Shown piece by piece: positions 53,826-63,333 of a DNA stretch of 64,000 nucleotides. The stretch is from Nocardioides sp. zg-1230. Lineage in GTDB: Bacteria; Actinomycetota; Actinomycetes; Propionibacteriales; Nocardioidaceae. The stretch spans positions 434,001 through 498,000 of the forward strand of contig NZ_JABJQZ010000002.1 of assembly GCF_013155335.1 (NCBI RefSeq). The letters run 5' to 3'. Each line of letters begins with the position of its first letter. The stretch's first letter is position 1. The notes below the pieces were generated by a model. The model saw only the letters and a list, made by a program, of their open reading frames with translations. It had not been told where the DNA came from and made no database searches. Made by a program: the position numbers and the translations under genes.

Positions 53826-55198
53826 TAGCCCGTCCCCTTCTTGGTCTTCTCCCGCTCGACGTGCGCCGTCCCGCCCTTCGTGTCGAGCGTGGTGCACGCG
53901 TCCTCGATGTCCCGGGTCAGCCGCTCCACCTGCTCGCGGCTCATCGTCTCCTTCACCAGCGCCCGCATGATCTTCACGTCCTCCGCTTTCGGGGGGAGGG
54001 TGTAGGCCGGCACCATCCAGCCCCGCTCCGCCGACAGCTGCCAGGCGATGTCCGACTCGTCGTACGACGTGTGCTCGCCGGCGAGCCGGAACGCCACGAG
54101 CGGCAGCTGCTCGGCACCGGCGCCGATCACCTCGAACCGGCCGCTCTCGCGCAGGTTGGTCGCGAGCGCGTCGGCGTTCTGCTGCATCTGCTCCATCACG
54201 TACGTGTAGCCGTCGCGTCCCAGGCGGACGAAGTTGTAGTACTGCGCGAGGACCATCGCCGCACCCGTCGAGAAGTTCAGGGTGAAGGTGGCGTCCAGCG
54301 TGCCCAGGTAGTTCTCGTAGAAGACCAGGTCCTCGGCCAGGTCGGCCTGCTCGCGGAAGACCAGCCAGCCGATGCCCGGATAGACGAGCCCGTACTTGTG
54401 CCCCGACACGTTGATGGAGCGAACCTGCTCGAGTCGGAAGTCCCACGGTGAGTCGGGGTAGAGGAAGGGCCAGACGAAGCCCCCGCTGGCGCCGTCGACG
54501 TGGAGGGGGATGTCCAGGTCGCGCCTGGTCCTGATGTCGAGCAGGAGGTCGTTGATGCCGACGATGTCGTCCATGTGCCCGGTGAAGGTGGTGCCCAGGA
54601 CGGCCGCAACGCCGATCGTGTTGTCGTCCAGGTGGGGTTCGACGTCCTCGGGGCCGATCGTGTACTTGCCCTCCGCCAGCGGGATGATCCGGGGTTCGAC
54701 GTCGAAGTAGCGGCAGAACTTCTCCCACACCACGTGGACATCGCCCCCGAAGACCAGGTTCGGCCGGTCCGTCGGCAGGTGGGCGGCCTGTCGGCGCTCC
54801 TTCCACTTCCACTTCAGTGACAGCGCGCCGAGCATGATCGCCTCGGACGAGCCCTGGGTCCGGCACCCCGTCGTCGGGCCGGGGGCGTGGAAGAGGTCGG
54901 CCAGCATCCGCACGCAGCGCTGCTCGATCTCGGCCGAGATCGGGTACTCCGCGTGGTCGATGAAGTTGCGGTGCAGGTTCTCGGCGATGATCCGCTGGGC
55001 CTCCGGCTCCATCCAGGTGGTCACGAACGTGGCCAGGTTGCGCTGCGGATCGCCTTCGAGGGCCAGGTCCTCGGCCACGAGTCGCATCGCCTCCGTGGGG
55101 CTCATGCCGCCCTCGGGGAAGGACGTCGCCGGCGCCTTCTCGGTCAGGAACCGGTTGCCGAAGAGCGCTTCGGCCTCACGCTTGCCCAGTGTGCTCAT
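53822..55198 (-). CDS. gad: Glutamate decarboxylase
   Basis: 458 aa from ATG 55198 (GAGGAG). A PLP group-II decarboxylase: substrate region GCRTQGSSEAIMLGALSLKW, HVDGASGGFVWPFL, and the PLP Lys268 in INVSGHKYGLVYPG. C-terminal tail TKKGTGY. It converts glutamate to GABA and consumes a proton. No GadC-type antiporter was found nearby. It probably forms an operon with the ClC gene. Confidence 0.95.
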   Translation of the reverse strand: MSTLGKREAEALFGNRFLTEKAPATSFPEGGMSPTEAMRLVAEDLALEGDPQRNLATFVTTWMEPEAQRIIAENLHRNFIDHAEYPISAEIEQRCVRMLADLFHAPGPTTGCRTQGSSEAIMLGALSLKWKWKERRQAAHLPTDRPNLVFGGDVHVVWEKFCRYFDVEPRIIPLAEGKYTIGPEDVEPHLDDNTIGVAAVLGTTFTGHMDDIVGINDLLLDIRTRRDLDIPLHVDGASGGFVWPFLYPDSPWDFRLEQVRSINVSGHKYGLVYPGIGWLVFREQADLAEDLVFYENYLGTLDATFTLNFSTGAAMVLAQYYNFVRLGRDGYTYVMEQMQQNADALATNLRESGRFEVIGAGAEQLPLVAFRLAGEHTSYDESDIAWQLSAERGWMVPAYTLPPKAEDVKIMRALVKETMSREQVERLTRDIEDACTTLDTKGGTAHVEREKTKKGTGY

Positions 55199-55511
55199 GG
55201 GATTGCTGCTCCTCCACAGGTGTCGGGTCGGACGGTCGGGCGGGTGGACGAGGCCCCCGATGGCGAAGCAGACGGCGCCGGTGAAGGCCCCCGTTGACGA
55301 GCTCGCTGATTCACCGCCACGACCCACCACGTGAGGTCGTGGACGCGTACGGCGACCCGGCCGCCGCCGACCTCGAGCATCGCGAGGTAGGTGGTGTCGA
55401 CGGCGACAAGCGCCTCGCCTCGCTGGGCCAGGAGCGCCCCCGTGGCGAAGAGCCGCCGACCACGAAGGCACAAGCGGCCACCCGGTTGATCCTGACGAGT
55501 CGTCGTCCCAC
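55195..55511 (-). pseudogene. Frameshifted small membrane protein remnant
   Basis: From GTG 55511 (GAGGG upstream) the frame reads VGRRLVRINRVAACAFVVGG; in the next frame it continues LFATGALLAQRGEALVAVDT, then AMLEVGGGRVAVRVHDLTWW. A shift near 55450 joins them. It looks like a short integral membrane protein gene that has decayed or contains a sequencing error. The rest of the gap 55512-55685 shows no gene. Confidence 0.35.
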
Positions 55512-55685
55512 AGCGGTTCCCTCACCCCTTGCCCTCACCCTCCGGGTGGCCCGGTCGTCCGACCAGTACCGCACGACCCCGAGCGGGACGGCCTCATCCG
55601 CGTCGGGTGAACGAGCGCGGAGGAAAGAGCGTGGGTCGCCCCTCGTCGAGTGGGTACGGAGGGCGGTCACGAACGAGGAGATGGT

Positions 55686-56867
55686 GTGGACGTCGCGTTG
55701 CTGCTGGTCTGCTTCGCTGCCCTGCTGGTGGTCGGCGTGCTGCTGTCCGAGCTGGCCAACCGGACGGTGCTGTCGACGGCGGTGCTGTTCCTGGTCGGTG
55801 GTTTCGTGCTCGGCCCGGGGGTGCTCGGCGTCCTGGACGTGCAGTCCGGGGACCCGGCCGTCTCGGTGCTGGCGGAGCTCGCCCTGTTCTCGGTGCTCTT
55901 CAGTGACGGCATGCGCGTCGGCGTAGACGAGCTCCGGGCGGCGTGGCGACTCCCGGGACGCGCCCTGGTGCTCGGTCTTCCGCTCACGCTGCTGGTCACG
56001 GCGGCGCTGGGCCACTGGGTCGCGGGCCTCCCGTGGCTCGAGTCCCTCTTGCTGGGGGCCGTGCTGTCACCGACCGACCCCGTGTTCGCCGCTGCCATCG
56101 TCGGACGTCGCGAGGTGCCGGGGCGGTTGCGTCACCTGCTCAACGTCGAGTCCGGCGTCAACGACGGACTGGCGCTGCCCGTGGTGCTGGTGCTCCTCGC
56201 GGCCGCGGGAGGGACCGACACGAGCGGCTGGGCCTTGGCCGAAGAGCTGGCCCTCGGGATCGTCATCGGGGTCGGGGTGCCCTGGGTGGTGCTGCGGCTG
56301 GAGCGCCTGCCGTTCCTCGCCAGTGTCACGCACCTGCAGCCGTTGCTGCCGGCGGCACTGGGCCTGCTGGTGCTCGGGCTCTGCTTGAGCACGCACGCCA
56401 ACCTGTTCCTCGGCGCGTTCGCCGCCGGGGCGACGGTGGCGACCATGTCGGACGAGCTGCGCCATGAGTTCGAGCAGCTCGGTGAGCTGGTCGCCGAGCA
56501 GCTCAAGCTGGCTGCCGTGCTCCTCTTCGCCGCCTTGATGACACCGACCTTCCTGCTCGAGGAGATCTCCTGGACGGGCTGGGCCTTCGCCGTCCTGGCC
56601 CTCGTGGTGGCGCGACCGCTGGCTCTGTGGGTGGCCTTCCTGGGCTCCGGGCTGGGGCGGCGGGAGCAGGCCGCCGCGATGTGGTTCGGCCCCAAGGGCT
56701 TCGCCTCCGTGGTCTACGGACTCATCGTGCTCGAGTCCGGCATCGGGCTCGCCGACGAGCTGTTCCACCTCACGGCGCTCACCGTCAGCCTGTCCATCCT
56801 CGCGCACTCCTCGACGGACGTGGTGGTCGCGCGGCAGTTCGTCACCGACGACGTCGACAGCCGTTGA
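55686..56867 (+). CDS. CPA1-type Na+/H+ antiporter
   Basis: 393 aa from GTG 55686 (GAGGAG). Twelve or so membrane helices. Key features: LLLGAVLSPTDPVFAAAIVG (family TDPV motif) and LLNVESGVNDGLALPVVLVL (ND pair for ion binding). The C-terminal cytoplasmic regulatory domain of longer members is missing. It is divergent from the acid-resistance pair, which suggests pH homeostasis. The gene ends 67 bases before the channel remnant. Confidence 0.88.
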   Translation: MDVALLLVCFAALLVVGVLLSELANRTVLSTAVLFLVGGFVLGPGVLGVLDVQSGDPAVSVLAELALFSVLFSDGMRVGVDELRAAWRLPGRALVLGLPLTLLVTAALGHWVAGLPWLESLLLGAVLSPTDPVFAAAIVGRREVPGRLRHLLNVESGVNDGLALPVVLVLLAAAGGTDTSGWALAEELALGIVIGVGVPWVVLRLERLPFLASVTHLQPLLPAALGLLVLGLCLSTHANLFLGAFAAGATVATMSDELRHEFEQLGELVAEQLKLAAVLLFAALMTPTFLLEEISWTGWAFAVLALVVARPLALWVAFLGSGLGRREQAAAMWFGPKGFASVVYGLIVLESGIGLADELFHLTALTVSLSILAHSSTDVVVARQFVTDDVDSR

Positions 56868-56934
56868 CGTCCGTCAGGGTCGCAGCTCCTCCTGCAAACC
56901 ACCGGGGTGTGCACGTGCGGGGCGCCGGTCGCGA

Positions 56935-57203
56935 TCAGCTCCCGCCCGGGGCCGTCGCGACCTCGTCGTGGCCGTGGCCGTGGTCGCGGGCGAAGGCGGC
57001 CAGGACCTGCGCCGTGCCCCCGCCCGCGTGCAGGTAGCTGGAATAGAGGAGCCGCGTCCTCGCCCTCCAGCTCAGGGCCAGGACGGTCCGGGCGAGGGTG
57101 CCGAAGCCACTGGGTGCCACAGCGTGTGGTAGATGTCGCGCAGCGTCGCAGCGACCACCACGAGGCCCAGGCTGCTGACGACCCAGCTGTCGAGGTCGCT
57201 CAA
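56935..57203 (-). pseudogene. Frameshifted, shortened ion-channel gene
   Basis: Start TTG 57203 overlaps the DUF305 stop (TTGA). The frame reads LSDLDSWVVSSLGLVVVAAT, LRDIYHTLWHP, then breaks. One base restored in a C-run near 57115 gives SGFGTLARTVLALSWRARTR, the usual continuation of actinobacterial two-helix potassium-channel proteins (HTLWHPSG...). The gene then ends after ~45 residues, without the pore, so it is also truncated. Confidence 0.6.
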
Positions 57204-57877
57204 GGCAGCCCGAGGGGTCGTGCGGGGACCGCGCCGAGCGCATCCCACAGCACGCGGACGCCCGTCGCCGAGGCCTCGGCAGAGCCGCTGAAGTCGGGCA
57301 CCGGGCGGGCATCGGCCTCCTCCCGGGTGGTCGCCGGTCCGTTCTCCTCGATGTCCTGGACGAGCCAGTCCATCTCCTTGATCTCCTTGCGCTGGGTGGC
57401 GGCGATGCCGTCGGCGAGCTCGCGGACCCGGAGGTCCTCGATGCCGGCGCGCTCGCTGGTGAGGATGGCGATGGAGTGGTGCGGGATCATCGCGTTCATG
57501 TAGCTCTGGTCCTCGACCAGGGCCTGCGAGCGGGACAGGTAGAACGCTGCGCCCCCCAGCACCAGGGCCGTTGCGACGACGATCGCGTTGAGCCGCCGGT
57601 CCCGGTACATCATCCCCGCCATGAAGGCGAGCATCACCAGTGCCATCATCGAGCCCATCAGCACGGCCATGTAGACGCGCTCCTCGCTGAAGCGGACGTG
57701 GTCGACGCTGAAGACGTTGGTGTACGTCAGGGCGAACATGAGCGCGGTCGAGGTCAGGATCATCAGCCCGAGTCGCGCGTACATGCGTCCGTTGCTGTGG
57801 TCCGATCCGTCGTGCGGCTTCTGCTCCTCGGAACGGGAACCCTTCGTGTCGCGGTGTCCCGCGGAGTCCTCGGCCAT
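57200..57877 (-). CDS. DUF305 membrane protein
   Basis: 225 aa from ATG 57877. A polar start is followed by three membrane helices (about residues 33-52, 68-92 and 97-115). The DUF305 helix has QSYMNAMIPHHSIAILTSER with the HH pair; later KEIKEMDWLVQDIEENG. It is the membrane-linked form, in contrast to the lipoprotein at 10854. It is in the leftward group with the copper-storage protein. Confidence 0.85.
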   Translation of the reverse strand: MAEDSAGHRDTKGSRSEEQKPHDGSDHSNGRMYARLGLMILTSTALMFALTYTNVFSVDHVRFSEERVYMAVLMGSMMALVMLAFMAGMMYRDRRLNAIVVATALVLGGAAFYLSRSQALVEDQSYMNAMIPHHSIAILTSERAGIEDLRVRELADGIAATQRKEIKEMDWLVQDIEENGPATTREEADARPVPDFSGSAEASATGVRVLWDALGAVPARPLGLP

Positions 57878-57984
57878 GTCGCCATCTCCTCGATCTGGTC
57901 GTCGTCCCCGTGCACTGCGTCCGTGCCCGTTCGAGATGCGATCCATGCGCTCGCGCAACCATCTGCGGGACGGCAGCAGGGCGG

Positions 57985-59226
57985 TCAGCGCAGGTGGTCG
58001 TCCGTGGGCAGCGGGGTGGGTCCGTCTCGGGCCACGGGTGCAGTCTGGCCCAGCGAGCGCAGCGCTCGAGCGACGGCGTCGCGGTGCTCCGGCAGTGCCG
58101 CCTCCTGGACGTCGACCAACATCGTGCGCAGGCGCCGCTGCACGCGCTCGGAGTCGGCGCCCCAGTGCGCGATCTCGTCGACGGCCAGGCGGAGGTGGTC
58201 CTCGAACGTCGCCCGCGGCACGTGGACTGCGAGGCGGCCGTCCTCGTCGAACGTCTGGCGCTGGGGCAGGGGGCGGGCAGCCAGGCGCCGCAGCAGGTCG
58301 TGGAGCTGGTCGATCACCTGGACGGCGGTGGTCGGGTCGTTGATCCCGGGGGAGAGGGCTCGCTCGGCGATGTCCACCAGCTGGCGGAAACCGAAGCCCG
58401 GGTCGTCGTCGAGAACCCGTTCCTTTCCGAGGTGCACCCGCGCGCGCAGGGATTCCTCGTCGGGCAGGTCTTCGCCGTGCACGTCGAGGAGCGCCGAACC
58501 CTCGGGCACGAACTCGCCGATCGCCCGCAGCACCCGGATGGTCGCCCCGTGCTCTGCGGCCAGCGCGAGCAGGCCCTGGTCGTCGACCTGCTGGACGACG
58601 CCCGGTGCCTCCGCCGCGACGCGGTGCCCTGCCGTCGCAGGCGGGGCGACTCGGGGCCGAGCCTCGGTGTCCGCCGGGTACGAGCGTTCGATCGCCTCGC
58701 GGGTGTCCTTCGCGATCTGGGTGATGATCGTCGCGGCCCGGATCGACTGTGCGATGTGGTCGATGTAGAGGAGGAAGACCACCACGCTGGCCAGCACGAA
58801 GCCGAACGCAACGGTCACCGAGATCTGCGGGACGAAGGTGTCCGTCTCGGCCGTCCCCCGCACGGCGCGGAGCACCACCAGCGAGTAGACGAAGGTCGCG
58901 ACGAAGACCCCGAGTGCGACCTGGTTGACCCAGTCGCGCAGGAAGGTGCGGAGGACACGTGGGGAGAACTGGCTGCTGGTGAGCTGGAGCACCACGACGG
59001 TGATCGAGAACACCAGGCCGGTGAACGAGATCATCGAGGTGATGATGGCCGACAGCAGGGATCGGGCTCCCTCGGGACCGCCGGCGAACAGCAGGGGGAG
59101 CGTGAGTGAGGTGTCGAGCCAGTCGTCGAGCGCGGTTAGCCCGAGGCCGAGGAGCGCGGCGAGCAGGGCGAAGACGAGGGGCAGCACCCAGAACTTGTCG
59201 CGCAGGCGCGTCAGGAACCTCCTCAC
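57985..59226 (-). CDS. DUF2254 membrane protein
   Basis: 413 aa from GTG 59226, which overlaps the upstream stop (GTGA). Four membrane segments in the first 170 residues (KFWVLPLVFALLAALLGLGL, SMISFTGLVFSITVVVLQLT), then a soluble domain with ERALSPGINDPTTAVQVIDQ, a conserved DUF2254 motif. Function unknown. It is coupled to DUF421. Confidence 0.88.
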   Translation of the reverse strand: MRRFLTRLRDKFWVLPLVFALLAALLGLGLTALDDWLDTSLTLPLLFAGGPEGARSLLSAIITSMISFTGLVFSITVVVLQLTSSQFSPRVLRTFLRDWVNQVALGVFVATFVYSLVVLRAVRGTAETDTFVPQISVTVAFGFVLASVVVFLLYIDHIAQSIRAATIITQIAKDTREAIERSYPADTEARPRVAPPATAGHRVAAEAPGVVQQVDDQGLLALAAEHGATIRVLRAIGEFVPEGSALLDVHGEDLPDEESLRARVHLGKERVLDDDPGFGFRQLVDIAERALSPGINDPTTAVQVIDQLHDLLRRLAARPLPQRQTFDEDGRLAVHVPRATFEDHLRLAVDEIAHWGADSERVQRRLRTMLVDVQEAALPEHRDAVARALRSLGQTAPVARDGPTPLPTDDHLR

Positions 59227-59708
59227 CGGACGTCGTCCGGCGAGGGCTGCTGGGTGAGGAGGCTCAACGTCCCGTCGGTCTCCAGCACGACCGCGGCGAC
59301 CGAGCCCAGGTCGGCGTGACCTTGTCCGCGTGCCGCTTGGGCGACCTCGCCCCTCGTGACCCGCTCGCGCCGCATGGCGTCGTCGAGGAACCCGTTGCGG
59401 TAGATCAACGCGGGCCGGGACTTCACCAGACGCTCGACCCTCCGGCTTCGCGTCGACGCCCACGCCACGACGTACTGCAGGGCGGCCAGGAGCGCGAGCG
59501 CGAGGACGCCCTCAGCGAGAGCCACGGTCGACGACAGCAGCACGGTCGCCAGCGTCGAGCCGAGGGCGACGGTGACGACGAAGTCGAAGGCGTTGAGCTT
59601 GGCCAGCGTACGTTTGCCGGAGCTGCGCAGCAGCACGACCAGCGCGGCGTAGGCGCACGTCCCGACCACGGCGACGCGGACCAGTCCCGACCAGCTGTCG
59701 AAGAACAT
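59223..59708 (-). CDS. DUF421 (YetF-like) membrane protein
   Basis: 161 aa. Two or three membrane helices, then RSRPALIYRNGFLDDAMRRE and SVAAVVLETDGTLSLL, the YetF/DUF421 soluble domain. Also SSGKRTLAKLNAFDFVVTVA, the family signature near residue 30. Role unknown. Overlaps DUF2254. Confidence 0.9.
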   Translation of the reverse strand: MFFDSWSGLVRVAVVGTCAYAALVVLLRSSGKRTLAKLNAFDFVVTVALGSTLATVLLSSTVALAEGVLALALLAALQYVVAWASTRSRRVERLVKSRPALIYRNGFLDDAMRRERVTRGEVAQAARGQGHADLGSVAAVVLETDGTLSLLTQQPSPDDVR

Positions 59709-59746
59709 CGGCCTCCCTCTCGAGCCTCAGGCAGTGGAGGCGATGG

Positions 59747-60151
59747 TCAGAGCGCGGCGAGGAGGTTGTTGCAAGCCTCCTCGCACCGGCGGCAGGCCTC
59801 GGCGCAGATCCGGCAGTGCTCGTGCATCTCGGCGTGCTGGGCGCACTCGTCGCCACAGGACTTGCACGCCCGGGCGCACGCCTCGAGGACGGCGCGGAGG
59901 ATGGCGACGTCGGGGGCGGTGTGTCGCGACAGCACGCGTCCGGTGGTCTCGCAGATGTCGGCGCAGTCGAGATCGGTGCGGATGCAGTGGCGCAGGTCGG
60001 CCACCGACTCCTCGCTCAGGCACGCGTCGGCGCAGGCGGTGCACGTCTGCGCGCACTCCAGACAGGCTTGGATGCACTCGGCCAGCAACTGCCGGTCGAC
60101 GGCGACCTCGGCCGGCGAGCTGTCCATCATCGCGGTGATCGTGTGCGTCAT
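59747..60151 (-). CDS. Cys-rich four-helix copper-storage-type protein (Csp-like)
   Basis: 134 aa with 18 Cys, mostly in CxxxC/CxxC spacing along helices: LLAECIQACLECAQTCTAC, LEACARACKSCGDECAQH, HCRICAEACRRCEEACNN. This is the pattern of four-helix bundle copper-binding proteins, whose Cys line the core and can hold many Cu(I). No signal peptide, so probably the cytosolic type. It is the first gene of the leftward group. Confidence 0.93.
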   Translation of the reverse strand: MTHTITAMMDSSPAEVAVDRQLLAECIQACLECAQTCTACADACLSEESVADLRHCIRTDLDCADICETTGRVLSRHTAPDVAILRAVLEACARACKSCGDECAQHAEMHEHCRICAEACRRCEEACNNLLAAL

Positions 60152-60336
60152 CTCAGGCTTCCTCTCGAACGGGGTGTTGTCCGTCTCCGTGCCCAGTGCG
60201 GCATGGTCCATGCGTCGGCGCAAGCAATTCATTGCGGTGGCGCATCGAACCGAGGAGGTCGGGTACGGCGAACTGGTCAGGGACGCGCAGCGACACAGGC
60301 GCGCGCCGGTGTCGAGCGGACGAGGACGTGGGTCGG

Positions 60337-62805
60337 GTGCGACGAGTCGACAGGATCGCGGAGCCGTGGGGCCGGCGGACGCCCTACGGCAGTGGCGGGG
60401 ACTGGCCGGTACGGGTGGACACCCACCTGGCCGACGACCTCGAGCCGGAGGACGTGGATCGCTGGGTGCAGTCGGCCTCGATCCTCCACTCCAACGGCGA
60501 CGGCATCGACATCGCGGTGAAGGACGACCGGATCGTCGGGGTGCGGGGTCGAGCCCGAGACCGCGTGAACCACGGTCGCCTCGGCCCCAAGGACCTGTAC
60601 GGCTGGCAGGCCAACAACTCGCCCGACCGGCTCACCGCGCCGCTCGTCCGACGCGACGGGGAGCTCGTCGAGACCGACTGGGACACCGCGATGGACGCGG
60701 TGGCGGGCCGGACGCGCGAGCTGCTCGAGGAGCGCGGTCCGAGCTCGGTCGCGTTCTACACGAGCGGCCAGCTCTTCCTGGAGGAGTACTACACCCTCGG
60801 CCTGATCGCACACGGCGGCATCGGCACCAACCACGTCGACGGCAACACCCGGCTGTGCACCGCCACGGCGGCCGCGGCACTCAAGGAGTCGTTCGCCAGC
60901 GACGGCCAGCCCGGGTCGTACACCGACATCGACCATGCCGACACCATCTGCCTCTACGGCCACAACATGGCCGAGACCCAGACCGTGCTCTGGACGCGCG
61001 TCCTCGACCGCCTCGCCGGACCGAACCCGCCCCGCATCATCTGCGTGGACCCGCGGGAGACGCCGGTCGCCCGTCACGCGGACGTGCACCTCGCGCCCCG
61101 TCCCGGCACCAACGTCATGCTGATGAACGCGCTGCTGCACGAGCTGCTGGAGCACGACTGGGTCGACCACGCGTACGTCGACGCGCACGCGGTCGGCTTT
61201 CCCGAGCTGCAGAAGATGCTCGACGGCTACACCGTCGAGCGCGCCGCCGAGGTCTGCGGCGTCCCGGTCGAGGACTTGCGTAAGGCCGCGCGCCTCATCG
61301 GCACCTCGGAGCGGCTCTTCTCCACGGTGCTGCAGGGCTTCTACCAGTCCCACCAGGCCACCGCGGCCGCTGTCCAGGTCAACAACGTCCACATCGTCCG
61401 CGGCATGCTCGGGAAGCCCGGTTGCGGGCTGCTGCAGATGAACGGCCAGCCGACCGCGCAGAACACCCGGGAGGCTGGGGCCGACGGCGACCTCCCGGCG
61501 TTCCGGAACTGGTCGAACGACGCTCACATCGAGGACCTCGCCGGGGTCTGGAACATCGATCCGATGCAGATCCCGCACTACTCGCCGCCCACCCACGCGA
61601 TGCAGATGATGCGGTACATCGAGGACGGCTCCATCCGCTTCCTCTACGTCACCGCGACCAACCCGGCCGTGTCGATGCCCGAGCTACAACGGATGCGCTC
61701 GATCCTGTCGCAGGACCGGCTCTTCCTGGTCGTGCAGGACATCTTCCTGTCCGAGACGGCCCAGCTCGCCGACGTGGTCCTCCCGGCCGCGACCTGGGGA
61801 GAGAAGACGGGCACGTTCACCAACGTGGACCGCACCGTCCACCTGTCGGAGAAGGCGGTCGACCCGCCGGGACAGGCGCGGCCCGACCTGGACATCCTCC
61901 TCGACTACGCCCGGCGGCTGGACCTGCGCGACAAGGACGGCGATCCGCTCGTGAAGTGGCGCACCCCCGAGGAGGCGTTCAAGGCCTGGAAGGAGTGCAC
62001 CCGCGGGCGGCCGTGCGACTACACGGGCATGACCTACGACAACCTCCGCGGTGGAAGCGGCATCCAGTGGCCGTGCAACGACGAGCACCCGGACGGCACG
62101 GAGCGTATCTACGTCGACGGCGAGTTCTGGTCGCGGCCGGACTACTGCGAGAGCTACGGCCGCGATCTGGTCACCGGCGCTGCGGTGTCCCCGACCGAGT
62201 ACAAGGCCCTCAACCCCGACGGGAAGGCGGTCATCAAGGCCGGCGAGTACCTCCCGCCCCACGAGCTGCCGTCGGAGGACTTCCCCTTCCAGCTGATCAC
62301 CGGGCGCACGCTCTACCACTTCCACACCCGCACCAAGACCGGTCGCGCCCCGGAGCTGCAGGCCGCTGCGCCCGACGTCTGGGTCGAGACCTCGGGCGCG
62401 GACGCGGCGGAGCAGCAATGGGCCGAGGGCGACCTGCTCCGGGTCACCACCCCCCGCGGGGAGGTGACCGCCCGGCTGCGGATCAGCGGGATCCGTGAGG
62501 GCGTGCTGTTCCTGCCCTTCCACTACGGTTACTGGGACACCGAATCCGGTCACGAGCCGGGCGGTGACGAGCACGGCCGCGCCGCGAACGAGCTGACGCT
62601 CACCGACTGGGACCCGGCCTCGAAGCAGCCGATCTTCAAGACGGCCGCCGCCGCGGCGGAGCGCGTCCAGGAGTCCGGCGGCGTCCCCGCGCCTGCGCCG
62701 ACGACGACTGCTTCGCGGCCGGTCGACGGCGACGTACCAGCCACCAGAGGCATCGCAACCGCCCTCGCCCGCGAGGACAGCACGACCACGGAGGTCGACA
62801 GATGA
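60337..62805 (+). CDS. Molybdopterin oxidoreductase without the N-terminal Fe-S cysteines
   Basis: 822 aa from GTG 60337 (GTG 60328 is possible). Where relatives have a CxxCxxxC cluster site, this reads SASILHSNGDGIDIAVKDDR. Mo-bis-MGD elements: GPKDLYGWQANNSPDRLTAP, NTRLCTATAAAALKESFASD (probable Mo ligand Cys) and VLPAATWGEKTGTFTNVDRT. C-terminal MopB domain LITGRTLYHFHTRTKTGRAP. It resembles the nitrate reductase/formate dehydrogenase family; the substrate is unknown. The next gene overlaps its stop (ATGA). Confidence 0.85.
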   Translation: MRRVDRIAEPWGRRTPYGSGGDWPVRVDTHLADDLEPEDVDRWVQSASILHSNGDGIDIAVKDDRIVGVRGRARDRVNHGRLGPKDLYGWQANNSPDRLTAPLVRRDGELVETDWDTAMDAVAGRTRELLEERGPSSVAFYTSGQLFLEEYYTLGLIAHGGIGTNHVDGNTRLCTATAAAALKESFASDGQPGSYTDIDHADTICLYGHNMAETQTVLWTRVLDRLAGPNPPRIICVDPRETPVARHADVHLAPRPGTNVMLMNALLHELLEHDWVDHAYVDAHAVGFPELQKMLDGYTVERAAEVCGVPVEDLRKAARLIGTSERLFSTVLQGFYQSHQATAAAVQVNNVHIVRGMLGKPGCGLLQMNGQPTAQNTREAGADGDLPAFRNWSNDAHIEDLAGVWNIDPMQIPHYSPPTHAMQMMRYIEDGSIRFLYVTATNPAVSMPELQRMRSILSQDRLFLVVQDIFLSETAQLADVVLPAATWGEKTGTFTNVDRTVHLSEKAVDPPGQARPDLDILLDYARRLDLRDKDGDPLVKWRTPEEAFKAWKECTRGRPCDYTGMTYDNLRGGSGIQWPCNDEHPDGTERIYVDGEFWSRPDYCESYGRDLVTGAAVSPTEYKALNPDGKAVIKAGEYLPPHELPSEDFPFQLITGRTLYHFHTRTKTGRAPELQAAAPDVWVETSGADAAEQQWAEGDLLRVTTPRGEVTARLRISGIREGVLFLPFHYGYWDTESGHEPGGDEHGRAANELTLTDWDPASKQPIFKTAAAAAERVQESGGVPAPAPTTTASRPVDGDVPATRGIATALAREDSTTTEVDR

Positions 62806-63323
62806 ACATCGTCACCACGCTCCGCAGCCTGCACGGCAACAAGGTCGGTGCGGCCATCGAGGAGCTGCACCGCTCCGAGAACGACCTCGCCGGCGCCCTG
62901 CTCAACCTCAGTGACCAGCAGAGGACCGACCACGAGATCTTCTACGTGGCGCGCGACATCGCACGGTGGTCCCAGGAGCACGTGCGCGAGCTGGCCCGGG
63001 TGGGCGGCGACTACGGCCTCGACCTCGACCCGGAACCGGAGGACGAGTCGACGCTCGTGGCGAGGATGAAGCAGAAGGGCGCCGAGCTGGTGGGACGCCA
63101 CCACGAACCGTCGCTGCTGCTGCTCGCCGACCTCCGTCACATCCACCGGGTCTCCTCCGGCGTGTCCCTCGACTGGGAGGTGCTCGCCCAGACCGCCCAG
63201 GCGATGCGGGACACCGAGCTTCTCGCCGTCACGCAGGACTGCCACCCCGAGACGCTGCGACAGATGCGCTGGGCCAACGCCAAGGTCAAGGAGACCGCGG
63301 CCCAGGTCATGGTCACCGGCTGA
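62802..63323 (+). CDS. Helical protein next to the molybdoenzyme
   Basis: 173 aa, helical, with His/Glu pairs such as AAIEELHRSENDLAGALLNL and DLRHIHRVSSGVSLDWEVLA. It resembles ferritin-like or DUF892-type helical proteins but I cannot name it. It is coupled to the molybdoenzyme gene and may serve as a subunit or chaperone (inference). Confidence 0.6.
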   Translation: MNIVTTLRSLHGNKVGAAIEELHRSENDLAGALLNLSDQQRTDHEIFYVARDIARWSQEHVRELARVGGDYGLDLDPEPEDESTLVARMKQKGAELVGRHHEPSLLLLADLRHIHRVSSGVSLDWEVLAQTAQAMRDTELLAVTQDCHPETLRQMRWANAKVKETAAQVMVTG

Positions 63324-63333
63324 GAGGGCCTCG

